From assembly GCA_044221555.1 (NCBI GenBank), contig JBGAOY010000003.1:343626-407625 (forward strand): 64,000 nucleotides of DNA, written 5' to 3'. Below the pieces are notes generated by a model, which saw only the letters and a program-made list of their open reading frames with translations, did no database searches and was not told where the DNA came from. Below, piece by piece: positions 24,337-31,908 of this stretch. How positions within the stretch are numbered: the stretch's first letter is position 1; every line of letters starts with the position of its first letter. The position numbers were made by a program, and so were the translations under genes. The DNA comes from JAEUJM01 sp044221555 (GTDB lineage Bacteria > Actinomycetota > Acidimicrobiia > Acidimicrobiales > DATDAH01).

Positions 24337-26540
24337 CCGAGGTGAGGGGCACCATCCTGATCGTCGACGACGAGGCCCGGAACCGACGTCTGCTCGAGGC
24401 GCTGCTGCGGCCCGAGGGCTACACCACACGCACCGCAGCAAGCGGCGCGGCGGCCGTCGAGTCGGTCGCCGAGGCCGCGCCCGACCTCATCCTGCTGGAC
24501 GTCATGCTCCCGGGAATGAGCGGGCACGAGGTGGCGATGCGGCTCAAGGCGGATCCCACGACCAGGTCCATCCCCATCATCATGGTGACGGCGCAGACCG
24601 ACCGAGCCGCCCGGTTGGCGGCGCTGGATGCGGGTGCCGAGGAGTTCCTCACGAAGCCCGTCGACCGAGCCGAGCTCTGGTTGCGGGTACGCAACCTCCT
24701 GCGCCTCAAGTCACTCGGTGACCTCCTGGCGAGCCACCAGAGCCGTCTCGAGGCCGAAGTCGTGGCCCGAACGTCCGACCTCCAGTATCTGGCGCATTAC
24801 GACGCGCTCACCGGACTGCCGAACAGGACGCTCTTCTACGAGCGGCTGGCATCGACGCTGCAACAGAGCGCGACGGGGGGCTGGACGGTGGCCATCTTGT
24901 TCATCGACCTGGACCACTTCAAGAACGTGAACGACACCTTGGGTCACGGTGTCGGCGACGAACTGCTTGTGCAGGCGAGCCGCCGGCTCAGCGGCTGCAC
25001 CAGGGCCCGTGACACGGTGGGCCGCCTCGGTGGCGACGAGTTCGCGCTGATCGTGGTGATGAGCGACCCTCAGGGCGCGGCCGTCGTCGCCACCAAGATC
25101 CAGGAGGCCCTCCGCGAGCCCTTCATCGTGCAGGGGCACGAGCTGACCGTGACCGCGAGCATCGGCATCACGGCACATCCCGACGACGCCAACGACCCCG
25201 AGACACTCATCAAGTACGCCGACACGGCCATGTACGAGGCCAAGCAGTCCGGACGGGACGCCTTCCGGTTCTTCACGCCCGAGATGAATGCCGAGGCACT
25301 GAAGCGCCTGGAGCTCGAGACCGCGCTGCGACGCGCGGTCAAGGACGCGCAATTCGTGCTCCACTACCAGCCCAAGGTGCTCGTGGACTCGGGGACGGTG
25401 TGCGGCCTGGAGGCACTGCTGCGGTGGGATCGCCCTGGCGCGGGCCTCGTTCCGCCCAATGAGTTCATCCCGGCGCTCGAGGAGTGCGGCCTGATCGTCG
25501 ATGTCGGACGATGGGTCATCTCGGAAGTCTGCGCGCAGGTCGCCCGTTGGCGGGACTCGCCGATCGGGCCGCTGCAGGTGTCCGTGAACGTGTCCAGCCG
25601 GCAGTTCGTGGACGGGGACCTGGACCAGGACGTGTTCGAGGCGCTTCAGGCCGCAGCCATCGCGCCGCACCTCCTCGAGCTCGAGCTGACCGAGAGCTCG
25701 CTGATGGCCAACACCGACCGCACCATCGCCACCCTCGAATCCCTGAAGGCGCGGGGCGTCCAGATCTCAATCGACGACTTCGGAACGGGCTATTCGAGCC
25801 TCGCCTATCTGCGCCGGTTCCCCATCGACAAGTTGAAGATCGACGCCGGGTTCATCCGTGACATCACCACGGATCCCAATGACGCCGCAATCGCCGTGGC
25901 GATCATCCGCATGGCGCACAGCCTGGGCCTCGACGTCATCGCCGAAGGCGTCGAGACCGCGGGGCAACTGCAGTATCTCCGTCGGCACCGTTGTGACCAG
26001 ATGCAGGGCTTCCTGTTCAGCCGGCCGTTGCCCGTCCCGACCCTCGAGCAGCTGCTGCACTCCAGCCGTCGCGAGCCGATGAGCGTCCACTCCCGGCCGC
26101 ACTCGACGCTGCTGCTCGTCGACGCCGATCCGGCGACGCTCGACGAGTTGGTCGTGCAGTTGGAAGGAGAGGGCTTCGCGGTGCTCACGGCCCGCTCGGC
26201 GGCGGAGGCCTTCGATCTGGTGGCGCTCGAGGAGCCCCAGGTCATCTTGTGTGACCAGGGCCTGCCGGACATGAGCGGCACCGACTTCCTGCACCGGGTG
26301 AAGGAGCTGCACCCCCGTGCAGTTCGTCTCATGCTCTCCGGATGCACCGACGAGGCCACGCTCGCCGGTGCGATCAACCGGGCAGAGGTCTACCGCTACT
26401 ACGCCAAGCCCTGCCCGGCGGACGAGTTGCGGCGCGGCGTTCGCGACGCGTTCCGGCGCTACTGGCACAGCAACGACGTCGGTGGCGTGCCGTCCGGAGT
26501 CGTCGGTGAGACGCTGCGGCTGGTGGAAACCCCCGCCTGA
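24333..26540 (+). CDS. REC-GGDEF-EAL-REC cyclic-di-GMP signalling protein
   Basis: The start is the GTG at 24333, in a 4-base overlap with the preceding stop; the frame is open far upstream but antisense-like there. The first REC has Asp56 (LILLDVMLPGMSG). GGDEF lies at residues 233-237, with RARD five residues before it as an inhibitory I-site. EAL lies at 360-362, followed by SVNVSSRQF and SIDDFGTGYSSLAYL. A second REC has Asp641 (VILCDQGLPDMSG) and an RpfG-like tail (AEVYRYYAKPC). Cyclase and phosphodiesterase both look intact. Receivers at both ends are unusual and fit control by the kinase encoded two genes upstream. Confidence 0.9.
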   Translation: MTEVRGTILIVDDEARNRRLLEALLRPEGYTTRTAASGAAAVESVAEAAPDLILLDVMLPGMSGHEVAMRLKADPTTRSIPIIMVTAQTDRAARLAALDAGAEEFLTKPVDRAELWLRVRNLLRLKSLGDLLASHQSRLEAEVVARTSDLQYLAHYDALTGLPNRTLFYERLASTLQQSATGGWTVAILFIDLDHFKNVNDTLGHGVGDELLVQASRRLSGCTRARDTVGRLGGDEFALIVVMSDPQGAAVVATKIQEALREPFIVQGHELTVTASIGITAHPDDANDPETLIKYADTAMYEAKQSGRDAFRFFTPEMNAEALKRLELETALRRAVKDAQFVLHYQPKVLVDSGTVCGLEALLRWDRPGAGLVPPNEFIPALEECGLIVDVGRWVISEVCAQVARWRDSPIGPLQVSVNVSSRQFVDGDLDQDVFEALQAAAIAPHLLELELTESSLMANTDRTIATLESLKARGVQISIDDFGTGYSSLAYLRRFPIDKLKIDAGFIRDITTDPNDAAIAVAIIRMAHSLGLDVIAEGVETAGQLQYLRRHRCDQMQGFLFSRPLPVPTLEQLLHSSRREPMSVHSRPHSTLLLVDADPATLDELVVQLEGEGFAVLTARSAAEAFDLVALEEPQVILCDQGLPDMSGTDFLHRVKELHPRAVRLMLSGCTDEATLAGAINRAEVYRYYAKPCPADELRRGVRDAFRRYWHSNDVGGVPSGVVGETLRLVETPA

Positions 26541-26542
26541 CC

Positions 26543-26583
26543 GAGGCGCACGGCGGTACCGGGCCCGGCGGCGCGGGCGCCTC
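26543..26583 (+). terminator. Candidate hairpin after the signalling operon
   Basis: GAGGCGC (26543-26549) and GCGCCTC (26577-26583) pair perfectly, starting two bases after the stop of the last operon gene, with a GC-rich 27-base interior that can itself fold. There is no U-run, which is common for terminators in high-GC genomes but leaves the call uncertain. Confidence 0.4.
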
Positions 26584-26637
26584 CGTGCTCGCCTGAGACA
26601 GACGGGCCGCGCGCGTCGGGCCTACGGGCGTCTCCTC

Positions 26638-26656
26638 GGTATACTCTGGGTATATG
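26638..26656 (+). promoter_or_regulatory. Leaderless promoter and direct-repeat operator of the toxin-antitoxin pair
   Basis: TATACT at 26640-26645 is a near-consensus -10 box placed eight bases before the ATG of the antitoxin, so the mRNA probably starts at or next to the start codon. GGTATA occurs twice, at 26638-26643 and 26649-26654, exactly 11 bases apart (one helical turn), covering both the -10 box and the start codon. That is a fitting site for autorepression by a ribbon-helix-helix antitoxin. No clear -35 box is seen. Confidence 0.6.
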
Positions 26657-26887
26657 GCCTCGACGACCGTGAAGGTGAGCACCGAGACCCGAGACCGCAT
26701 CCGAGCGCTCGGTGGCGACACGTACGAGGACACGATCGTCGAGGCGCTCAACGCGCTCGAAGCTGATCGGTTCTGGGAGCAGGCGGACGCGGCCGCCGCG
26801 CACCGGAGCGCGTTGACCGACGAGGCGCGTGCCGATCTGGCCGCTCGGGAGGCGGAGATCGATGCCGCGTTCGACGGTCTGGAATGA
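26654..26887 (+). CDS. Antitoxin of a MazEF-like toxin-antitoxin pair
   Basis: A 77-residue protein. The first 40 residues (TTVKVSTETRDRIRALGG, then DTYEDTIVEALNALEAD) are a ribbon-helix-helix DNA-binding segment. The acidic, Ala-rich tail ending in AFDGLE is of the type that wraps the toxin. Antitoxins of this kind repress their own operon with the toxin as co-repressor. It overlaps the toxin gene by four bases (ATGA), the normal arrangement that keeps antitoxin ahead of toxin. There is no ribosome binding site; the start codon lies right at the predicted transcription start. Confidence 0.75.
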   Translation: MASTTVKVSTETRDRIRALGGDTYEDTIVEALNALEADRFWEQADAAAAHRSALTDEARADLAAREAEIDAAFDGLE

Positions 26888-27177
26888 CCGATGCGGGTGA
26901 CGTACACCTCGCGGACCTGAACCAGGAGCGCCGACGCCATGTGCTGGTCGTGTCGAACCGTCGGTTCAATCGGACGTCGGATCGAGTCCTGGTCGCACCC
27001 GAGATCACCAGCGCGCCGGACGGCGTCGAGTTCCCCTGGCGAGTCGAGGTCGACGGCACGATCTTCGCCGTGGACCTGATGCGCAGCCTCCCGGCCGAGC
27101 GCCTGCTCGAACGGACCGACCGGGCGACTGCCGACGCCATGCGCCAGGTGCGTCGAGCGCTCCTTCAGATCACCTGA
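26884..27177 (+). CDS. MazF/PemK-like endoribonuclease toxin
   Basis: A 97-residue protein of the PemK/MazF fold: GDVHLADLNQERRRHVLVVS with the opening strand, then NRTSDRVLVAPEIT, PWRVEVDGTIFAVDLMRSLP and a final helix. The Arg that follows the first strand and the Asp-Leu-Met-Arg block correspond to regions used for RNA cleavage in MazF. The usual G-x-P near the N-terminus is not obvious, so the family could be a divergent branch. Toxins of this fold cut mRNA at short sequences and stop growth until neutralised by the antitoxin encoded just upstream. Confidence 0.7.
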   Translation: MTDAGDVHLADLNQERRRHVLVVSNRRFNRTSDRVLVAPEITSAPDGVEFPWRVEVDGTIFAVDLMRSLPAERLLERTDRATADAMRQVRRALLQIT

Positions 27178-27479
27178 CCGGTCGTCCTCGACGGTGTTGT
27201 CGGGGGCGGAGAGGACCACGAACAGGGCGTCGAGCTCGCCGCCGTCGTATCCGTCCCGGGCGCGCTGGCCGGCGGCGTGCACGTTGCCGCACGCGGGCAC
27301 GCCGTTCCGCTCCTCGGTCGGCTGTCCCCTCATCCTGTTGGTCTCGGGTCGGGACCTACCCGCGGTGATCGAGGAGACAGACGACGGCGGCTCGTTGGTG
27401 ACGCGGCCGTGACGGCACGCGGGGCAGGTTCCCGGCACGAGAACGACAGGAGAGGGAGAGCGCCGCCTCGCCGCGGTCG
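27178..27479. other. Stretch without a recognisable gene
   Basis: It lies between the converging toxin and desaturase genes. A minus-strand frame through it has protein-like composition (VHAAGQRARDGYDGGELDAL, then FVVLSAPD) but no start or family; it may be a further gene scar. The first bases of a 32-bp repeat shared with 36893-36924 are at 27462. Confidence 0.35.
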
Positions 27480-28580
27480 TCAGCGGGCGCCGTGGAGCAC
27501 AACCGGGCACCGGCCGAGCTCGCGGAGCCAGCGGGCGTGGGCCCGCACCGCCGCGCCGAGTGTCTCGTGGACGTGGTACGGCAGGCCGCGCTCGGCGCAC
27601 AGCGCCCGCACCCGCGGGCCCATCTGGGCGTAGAGGGTGTGGGGGACGCGGGGGAGCAGGTGGTGCTCCACCTGGTGGTCGAGGCCGCCCATGATCCAGC
27701 GCGCCGGGGCACCGAGGATCCGCCCCCGGACCTCGATGTCGGCGGTCGTGCGCAGCTGGCGCACCTCGAACGAGTCGAGCGCGGTGTCACCGTCGAGCGT
27801 CGGGAATTCCACCGTGCCGGTGCAGTGCGCCAGCTGGAACACCATGGCCAGGGTGAACCCGACCAGCCACGATGCGACCAGGTAGAACCCGAGCACACCC
27901 CACCACGGGAAGAACAGCAGAGGGATGGCGACGGCCCACGTGAGGTGGATCGCCTTGCCGACGTACATCAGGGCCACGTCCCGGCCCTTCGGCCGGGTGG
28001 GGAAGCGGTTGTCGCCATAGCCGCCATGGGAGAACGCGTACACGTCCGACACGACGAGCCACTTCACCGTCAGGAAGCCGTAGAGCCCCCACAGGTACAC
28101 GTGCTGGAAGCGGTGCCAGGGCCGCCACGGCTGGTCCGGTGCCAGCCGCGCGAACGGCGATTGGTCGATGTCGGTGTCCAGGCCGGCGACGTTGGTGTGG
28201 GCGTGGTGCAGGTTGTTGTGCTTGAAGCGCCACGCCGCCGAGCTCGCGCCGACGATGTCGGAGCTGTACCCCGCCAGCCGGTTGAGGCGACGGGACCGGC
28301 TGAGGGCGCCGTGGTTGGCGTCGTGCATGACGCCGGTGCCGATGGCGACGATGGCGACCACCAGGGCAAGCGCGAGGCCGACCCGGGCCAGGAAGGCGAC
28401 GGGGCTGAAGACGAGCCCGCTGTAGCTCGCCACCGCCAGGGCGGCGATGCCGAGGGCCTTGGCCTGCAGCCGTCGCCGGCCTCGGGCCATCTGCTCGTCG
28501 CTCGGACGGACCGCGGTCGACAGCGAGGCGGGCGCCGCGTCCGGGGAGGAACGGCGGGCGAGGAGGGTGGAGGTGGCCAT
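27480..28580 (-). CDS. Acyl-CoA/acyl-lipid fatty acid desaturase (DesA3-like)
   Basis: The integral membrane di-iron desaturase of 366 residues carries the three histidine boxes: HDANH near residue 85, HNNLHH near residue 120, and HQVEHH near residue 302. It has four to five hydrophobic helices between them, and KHNNLHHAHTNVAGLDTDID plus LDHQVEHHLLPRVPH are typical of the delta-9/linoleoyl-CoA desaturase branch. It should insert a double bond into a fatty acyl chain in the cytoplasmic membrane, using O2 and reductant from a separate reductase, which is not encoded nearby. The frame is open far upstream, but family similarity starts at the ATG at 28580. Its 3' end and its upstream leader are both duplicated in a scar at 36893-37058. 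Confidence 0.85.
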   Translation of the reverse strand: MATSTLLARRSSPDAAPASLSTAVRPSDEQMARGRRRLQAKALGIAALAVASYSGLVFSPVAFLARVGLALALVVAIVAIGTGVMHDANHGALSRSRRLNRLAGYSSDIVGASSAAWRFKHNNLHHAHTNVAGLDTDIDQSPFARLAPDQPWRPWHRFQHVYLWGLYGFLTVKWLVVSDVYAFSHGGYGDNRFPTRPKGRDVALMYVGKAIHLTWAVAIPLLFFPWWGVLGFYLVASWLVGFTLAMVFQLAHCTGTVEFPTLDGDTALDSFEVRQLRTTADIEVRGRILGAPARWIMGGLDHQVEHHLLPRVPHTLYAQMGPRVRALCAERGLPYHVHETLGAAVRAHARWLRELGRCPVVLHGAR

Positions 28581-28867
28581 GGCGCTGCTTTCGCGGGTCG
28601 AGTCGAAAGCGCTGCCAGGGGCTGGAGCACCGCATCCGCACCGGGGGATCCGGTCGAGACGTGGGGGGTCTGTCGGTTCCAGGCTACCGGGACGGAGGGC
28701 TGCCGCGCCGGTAGCGGAGGCGACCGTCATGTCGCGTCGCCCGCGTTCCGCGGGCGGGTTGTCGAAGAGTTGGCAGAAGAGGTGCGGCGGTGGCGACTCC
28801 TGGGATGGTTGGTGCGATGCGGTGCCTAGGCGGACCTGCCGCCGGGAGGACTCCGTCTTCACCTCGA

Positions 28868-28888
28868 GCACCTGCAACCGACAGGTGC
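28868..28888. promoter_or_regulatory. Perfect 7-bp inverted repeat in the divergent desaturase/lipoprotein region
   Basis: GCACCTG (28868-28874) and CAGGTGC (28882-28888) are exact reverse complements around CAACCGA. The site lies in the 436-base gap (28581-29016) between the divergently oriented desaturase and lipoprotein genes, 129 bases before the latter's ATG. It may be a repressor operator or a transcript hairpin; the sequence alone does not decide. Apart from this and the leader block shared with 37021-37058, nothing else is recognisable in the gap. Confidence 0.45.
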
Positions 28889-29016
28889 AATAGTGGATTG
28901 AGTTTGCTGATGAATGACCGGCGAAAGCAGGAGAGCCGACCACGGTCGGAACGACGTATTGGCGCTCTTCGGCCTCTTGTCGGCCCCGCGAGGCGATGCC
29001 CTTCAGAGGAGAAGCG

Positions 29017-29667
29017 ATGAACCGATCCGCCGGTGAGCTGCGTCAGGCCTTCGTCCCACAGGGCAAGGTCATCGGACTCGTGTTGGCGGCCGCCTTGGCG
29101 GTGGCCTCCTGCTCAGGCGACAGTTCGGCGCCGGGAGGCGACGAGGCGTCTCCAATCGAAGCAAACAACATCCTCAGCGAGGAGCCCGGGTCGGAGGAGC
29201 GACCCGTCGAACCAGGCACGTGGGCGCTCATGACACAAGGCTCGCTTCCGATCGCAGCCGATGGCGAGGACCCAGGGCCGGACTCGGTGGACTTCGAGAT
29301 GCGAATCGCATCCATCACCGAGGGTGACCTGAGTCGGGCCAGCAACCCGGCGATGTTCACTGCGGACGGGCCGTTCTACATCGTCGACATCGAGGGACGG
29401 TCCGACTTCGACGAGGCCCTCGACATCTACTTCACGGTGACGCTCGGGGCCCCTGACCACCCGTACAACTTCCAGCAGGGTGTCGGCGTCCCGTGCGCCG
29501 GTGAGACGGTGGGTGAGAGCGGACTCGTGATCACGCCCGGCGAGACCGCGACGATGCAGGTCTGCGTCGGCCTGACCGAGGGTCGCGAGCCCGATGACAG
29601 CCTCGAGCAGGCGATGTTGCTCGAGGCAGGCAGCTTCGGCGGAGCGATCTACTACAGTATTCCGTAG
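29017..29667 (+). CDS. Secreted lipoprotein of unknown function
   Basis: GAGGAGAAG stands four bases before the ATG at 29017, a strong start. The N-terminus has a basic stretch, a hydrophobic core and the lipobox LAVASC with the lipidated Cys near residue 31. A Ser/Gly/Glu-rich linker leads to a domain of about 150 residues with beta-strand character: WALMTQGSLP, FYIVDIEGRSDF, IYFTVTLGAP, GLVITPGETATMQVCVGL and IYYSIP at the end. Two further Cys in the domain may pair. No family was recognised; the fold reads as an Ig-like or lipocalin-like sandwich (guess). It converges with the NHL gene across a shared hairpin. Confidence 0.7.
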   Translation: MNRSAGELRQAFVPQGKVIGLVLAAALAVASCSGDSSAPGGDEASPIEANNILSEEPGSEERPVEPGTWALMTQGSLPIAADGEDPGPDSVDFEMRIASITEGDLSRASNPAMFTADGPFYIVDIEGRSDFDEALDIYFTVTLGAPDHPYNFQQGVGVPCAGETVGESGLVITPGETATMQVCVGLTEGREPDDSLEQAMLLEAGSFGGAIYYSIP

Positions 29668-29783
29668 AACGACCGGTGGATCCGCGGAACGCCGGCTTGA
29701 TCTCCTTCACGCAGCGCCGCTCGGGCCGCCCGCCGACGGGGCGCCCCACCAAGTCGACGTGCCGTCGTCCAGACCCTACGACA

Positions 29784-29802
29784 GCAGAGGTGTCGCCTCT
29801 GC
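29784..29802. terminator. Bidirectional hairpin between converging genes
   Basis: GCAGAGG (29784-29790) and CCTCTGC (29796-29802) form a perfect 7-bp stem with a TGTCG loop. It ends five bases beyond the stop of the minus-strand NHL gene and lies about 120 bases past the stop of the plus-strand lipoprotein gene. It is well placed to stop transcription from both sides, although no U-run follows. Confidence 0.5.
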
Positions 29803-29807
29803 GCCCG

Positions 29808-31496
29808 TCAGGTCCGTCTGGTCACGAACTTGACCTTGTCCTTGACCGTCGGGTCGGTGTTCGAGGATGCAGTGACGTTGCCGGTGAGGCTGGACCCGGC
29901 CGGGGCAGCGGCCTCGACCTTGACCTTGACCTTCACGACGACTGCGGCCCCAGAAGCCAGCGTGGGGGTGTTGTAGGTCCCCGCTGCCACTTGCGAGGTG
30001 ATGTCGAAGCCATTGGTGGAGTACCGAACCGTGAATCGGCTCGTCGAGGACGTCCCCCGCAGACGTAGCACGTCGGGGAATGACGCGTCGTTCTGGACCG
30101 ACACGAAGTAGGTGACCGTTTCGCCGCGGGCTGCGGATCCGGTGCGGGTCTGGCCCGTGCCAGTGGTGTTGTAGACGTTGTTGCCCGTGTAGGTGCCCGT
30201 GGCGCGCTTCTTGATGCGGCCATCGGGGAGGGGCGGGGCGCGGACCGTGTAGGTGTGAGTGACGACGCGGCGGTTCCCGGCGTTGTCGGTGGCGGTGACG
30301 GTGAAGTTGTGCGAGCCGAGGGTCGAGGTGGTGATCCGTGCCCCGTCGGCCACGGTCCCGACACAGGAGGCCAACCCCGAGCCGCCCGTGTCCGCGCAGG
30401 AGAAGTCGGCGGTCACGGACTGGTTTCGGGTGTAGGCGGCTCCGCTGGGCGGCGTGCGGAGGTTGACCGTCGGCAGGGTCGTGTCGGGCCCGAACTTCTG
30501 CACCTGGTAGGTGTCGAGGACATACACGTTGCCCGTTCTGTCGACCGCCACCGCGAGCGTGAAGATGAACAAGCCGCCGGCGCCAACCCCACCGGCCCCC
30601 CACTTGGTGAGGAACGTGCCCGTGGAGGTGAATTTCTGCACACGACGGTTGCCGTAGTCGGCCACGTAGACCCGGTTGTTCCTGTCGACAGCCAACCCTT
30701 GTGGGGCGTTGAAGGTGCCGTCGCCGGACCCGAAGCCACCCCAGCTAGTGAGGTAGCTGCCGGCGGATGTGAACTTCTGCACGCGATTGGTGGCGCCTTC
30801 GATGGTGTAGACGTTGCCGCTCAGGTCGACCGCGACGCCTGCCAGCGCCTGGAAATGTCCGGCGGCGGTGCCCGAGCCACTCCACTGCGTGACGTAGGCG
30901 CCGGTCGAGGTGAACTTCTGGACGCGAATGTTGTTGGCGTCAACGACGTAGACACTGCCATCGCTGGCGACCGCAACCCCGGTAGGGTTCTTGAACTGGC
31001 CGTTCCCGGTCCCGAAGGTGCCCCACTTGGTGATGAAGCCCCCCGTGGATGTGAACTTCTGGATCCGATTGTTGTCAGAGTCGGCAACGTAGACGTTGCC
31101 GCTGCTGTCGACCGCCACGCCGGTGGGTTTCTTGAACTGGCCGTTCCCGGTCCCGAAGGTGCCCCACTTGGTGATGAAGCCCCCGGTGGGCGTGAACTTC
31201 TGGATCCGATTGTTGTCAGAGTCGGCAACGTAGACGTTGCCGCTGCTGTCGACCGCTACCTCGGAATCGGGGCTCAGGTCGAAGTTGCCGTTCGCGGTGC
31301 CATTGTTGCCCCATCTGGTGATGAACGGCGGCGGGTTCTCGGCTGCCGCGGGACTGGCCAAGGTCACCACCACCAGGGTGCAGGCCAGCAGAGCGACGAC
31401 CACCAGGCGGGTTACCCGGAGTCGACGCCTCGACCTCCTGTGCCAGCTATTGGTCCTAATCTGCAATGCTCCGCCGCTCCGCTCGATGCTGCTCAC
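29808..31496 (-). CDS. Secreted six-repeat NHL beta-propeller protein
   Basis: A signal peptide (VVVALLACTLVVVTLASPAAA) leads to six consecutive NHL repeats of about 47 residues (FITKWGTFGTGNGQF, PTGVAVDSSGNVYVADSDNN, RIQKFTSTGG), the number that closes one six-bladed propeller. A HYR/Ig-like domain follows with a Cys pair (FSCADTGGSGLASCVGTV) and NFTVTATDNAGNRR. The C-terminal domain of about 130 residues (GETVTYFVSVQND to VKFVTRR) is of unknown type, possibly for surface attachment. Such proteins act extracellularly in binding. I prefer the GTG at 31496, with GAGG eight bases before it, over an ATG at 31538. Blades two and three are almost identical at DNA level. Confidence 0.7.
   Translation of the reverse strand: MSSIERSGGALQIRTNSWHRRSRRRLRVTRLVVVALLACTLVVVTLASPAAAENPPPFITRWGNNGTANGNFDLSPDSEVAVDSSGNVYVADSDNNRIQKFTPTGGFITKWGTFGTGNGQFKKPTGVAVDSSGNVYVADSDNNRIQKFTSTGGFITKWGTFGTGNGQFKNPTGVAVASDGSVYVVDANNIRVQKFTSTGAYVTQWSGSGTAAGHFQALAGVAVDLSGNVYTIEGATNRVQKFTSAGSYLTSWGGFGSGDGTFNAPQGLAVDRNNRVYVADYGNRRVQKFTSTGTFLTKWGAGGVGAGGLFIFTLAVAVDRTGNVYVLDTYQVQKFGPDTTLPTVNLRTPPSGAAYTRNQSVTADFSCADTGGSGLASCVGTVADGARITTSTLGSHNFTVTATDNAGNRRVVTHTYTVRAPPLPDGRIKKRATGTYTGNNVYNTTGTGQTRTGSAARGETVTYFVSVQNDASFPDVLRLRGTSSTSRFTVRYSTNGFDITSQVAAGTYNTPTLASGAAVVVKVKVKVEAAAPAGSSLTGNVTASSNTDPTVKDKVKFVTRRT
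30999..31264. repeat. Near-identical tandem repeat within the NHL gene
   Basis: Two copies of a roughly 125-base unit (about 30999-31123 and 31140-31264), offset by 141 bases (47 codons), differ at only a few positions. Other blades of the same propeller have diverged much more. This indicates recent duplication or gene conversion of a blade. Confidence 0.75.
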
Positions 31497-31908
31497 GGTA
31501 CTCGCCTCGTCAAATACAGGCTCGGAGTGCCGTCGCATCCGAGACGGCCGCCCTCACCCCGCTGGGGTCAAACGGTAGCAGCGGCCAAGAGACTCGGCCG
31601 AGAACATGCCCGATGTCCGCCATGGAGGCGGACCATCCCAGGTGGGTCTTGGGCAGAACGGTGACTGCGGTCCCCACCAGAACGGAGCGCATCGACTCGA
31701 TGAGCCACGCCGCCGACAATCTGGTCCACGCGATCTCCGTTCAGCGTCTCGATGGGCCGGAAGATCCTTCGGGCGCTCGTCTTCGGGTTCCTGCTACGGA
31801 CGATCGTGGAATCGGTCGGGCGCAAGGACGGTCATCCGGTGTTGTCGAAGGTCTGGGGCCCGATCAGACCGTCCGGCGCCCGTGCCCGAGCTGTCGGCCC
31901 TCGGGCGC
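31497..31908. other. Stretch without a recognisable gene
   Basis: It separates the NHL gene from the zinc-ribbon gene, both on the minus strand. Composition is less GC-biased than in the genes. The frames here have no family resemblance. It presumably holds the NHL gene promoter. Confidence 0.35.

Noticed and set aside
27178..27479. Minus-strand frame with protein-like composition upstream of the toxin stop
   Set aside because: It has no start codon with a ribosome binding site, no family match and no neighbour continuing it. It could be a further scar but is not supportable as a gene.
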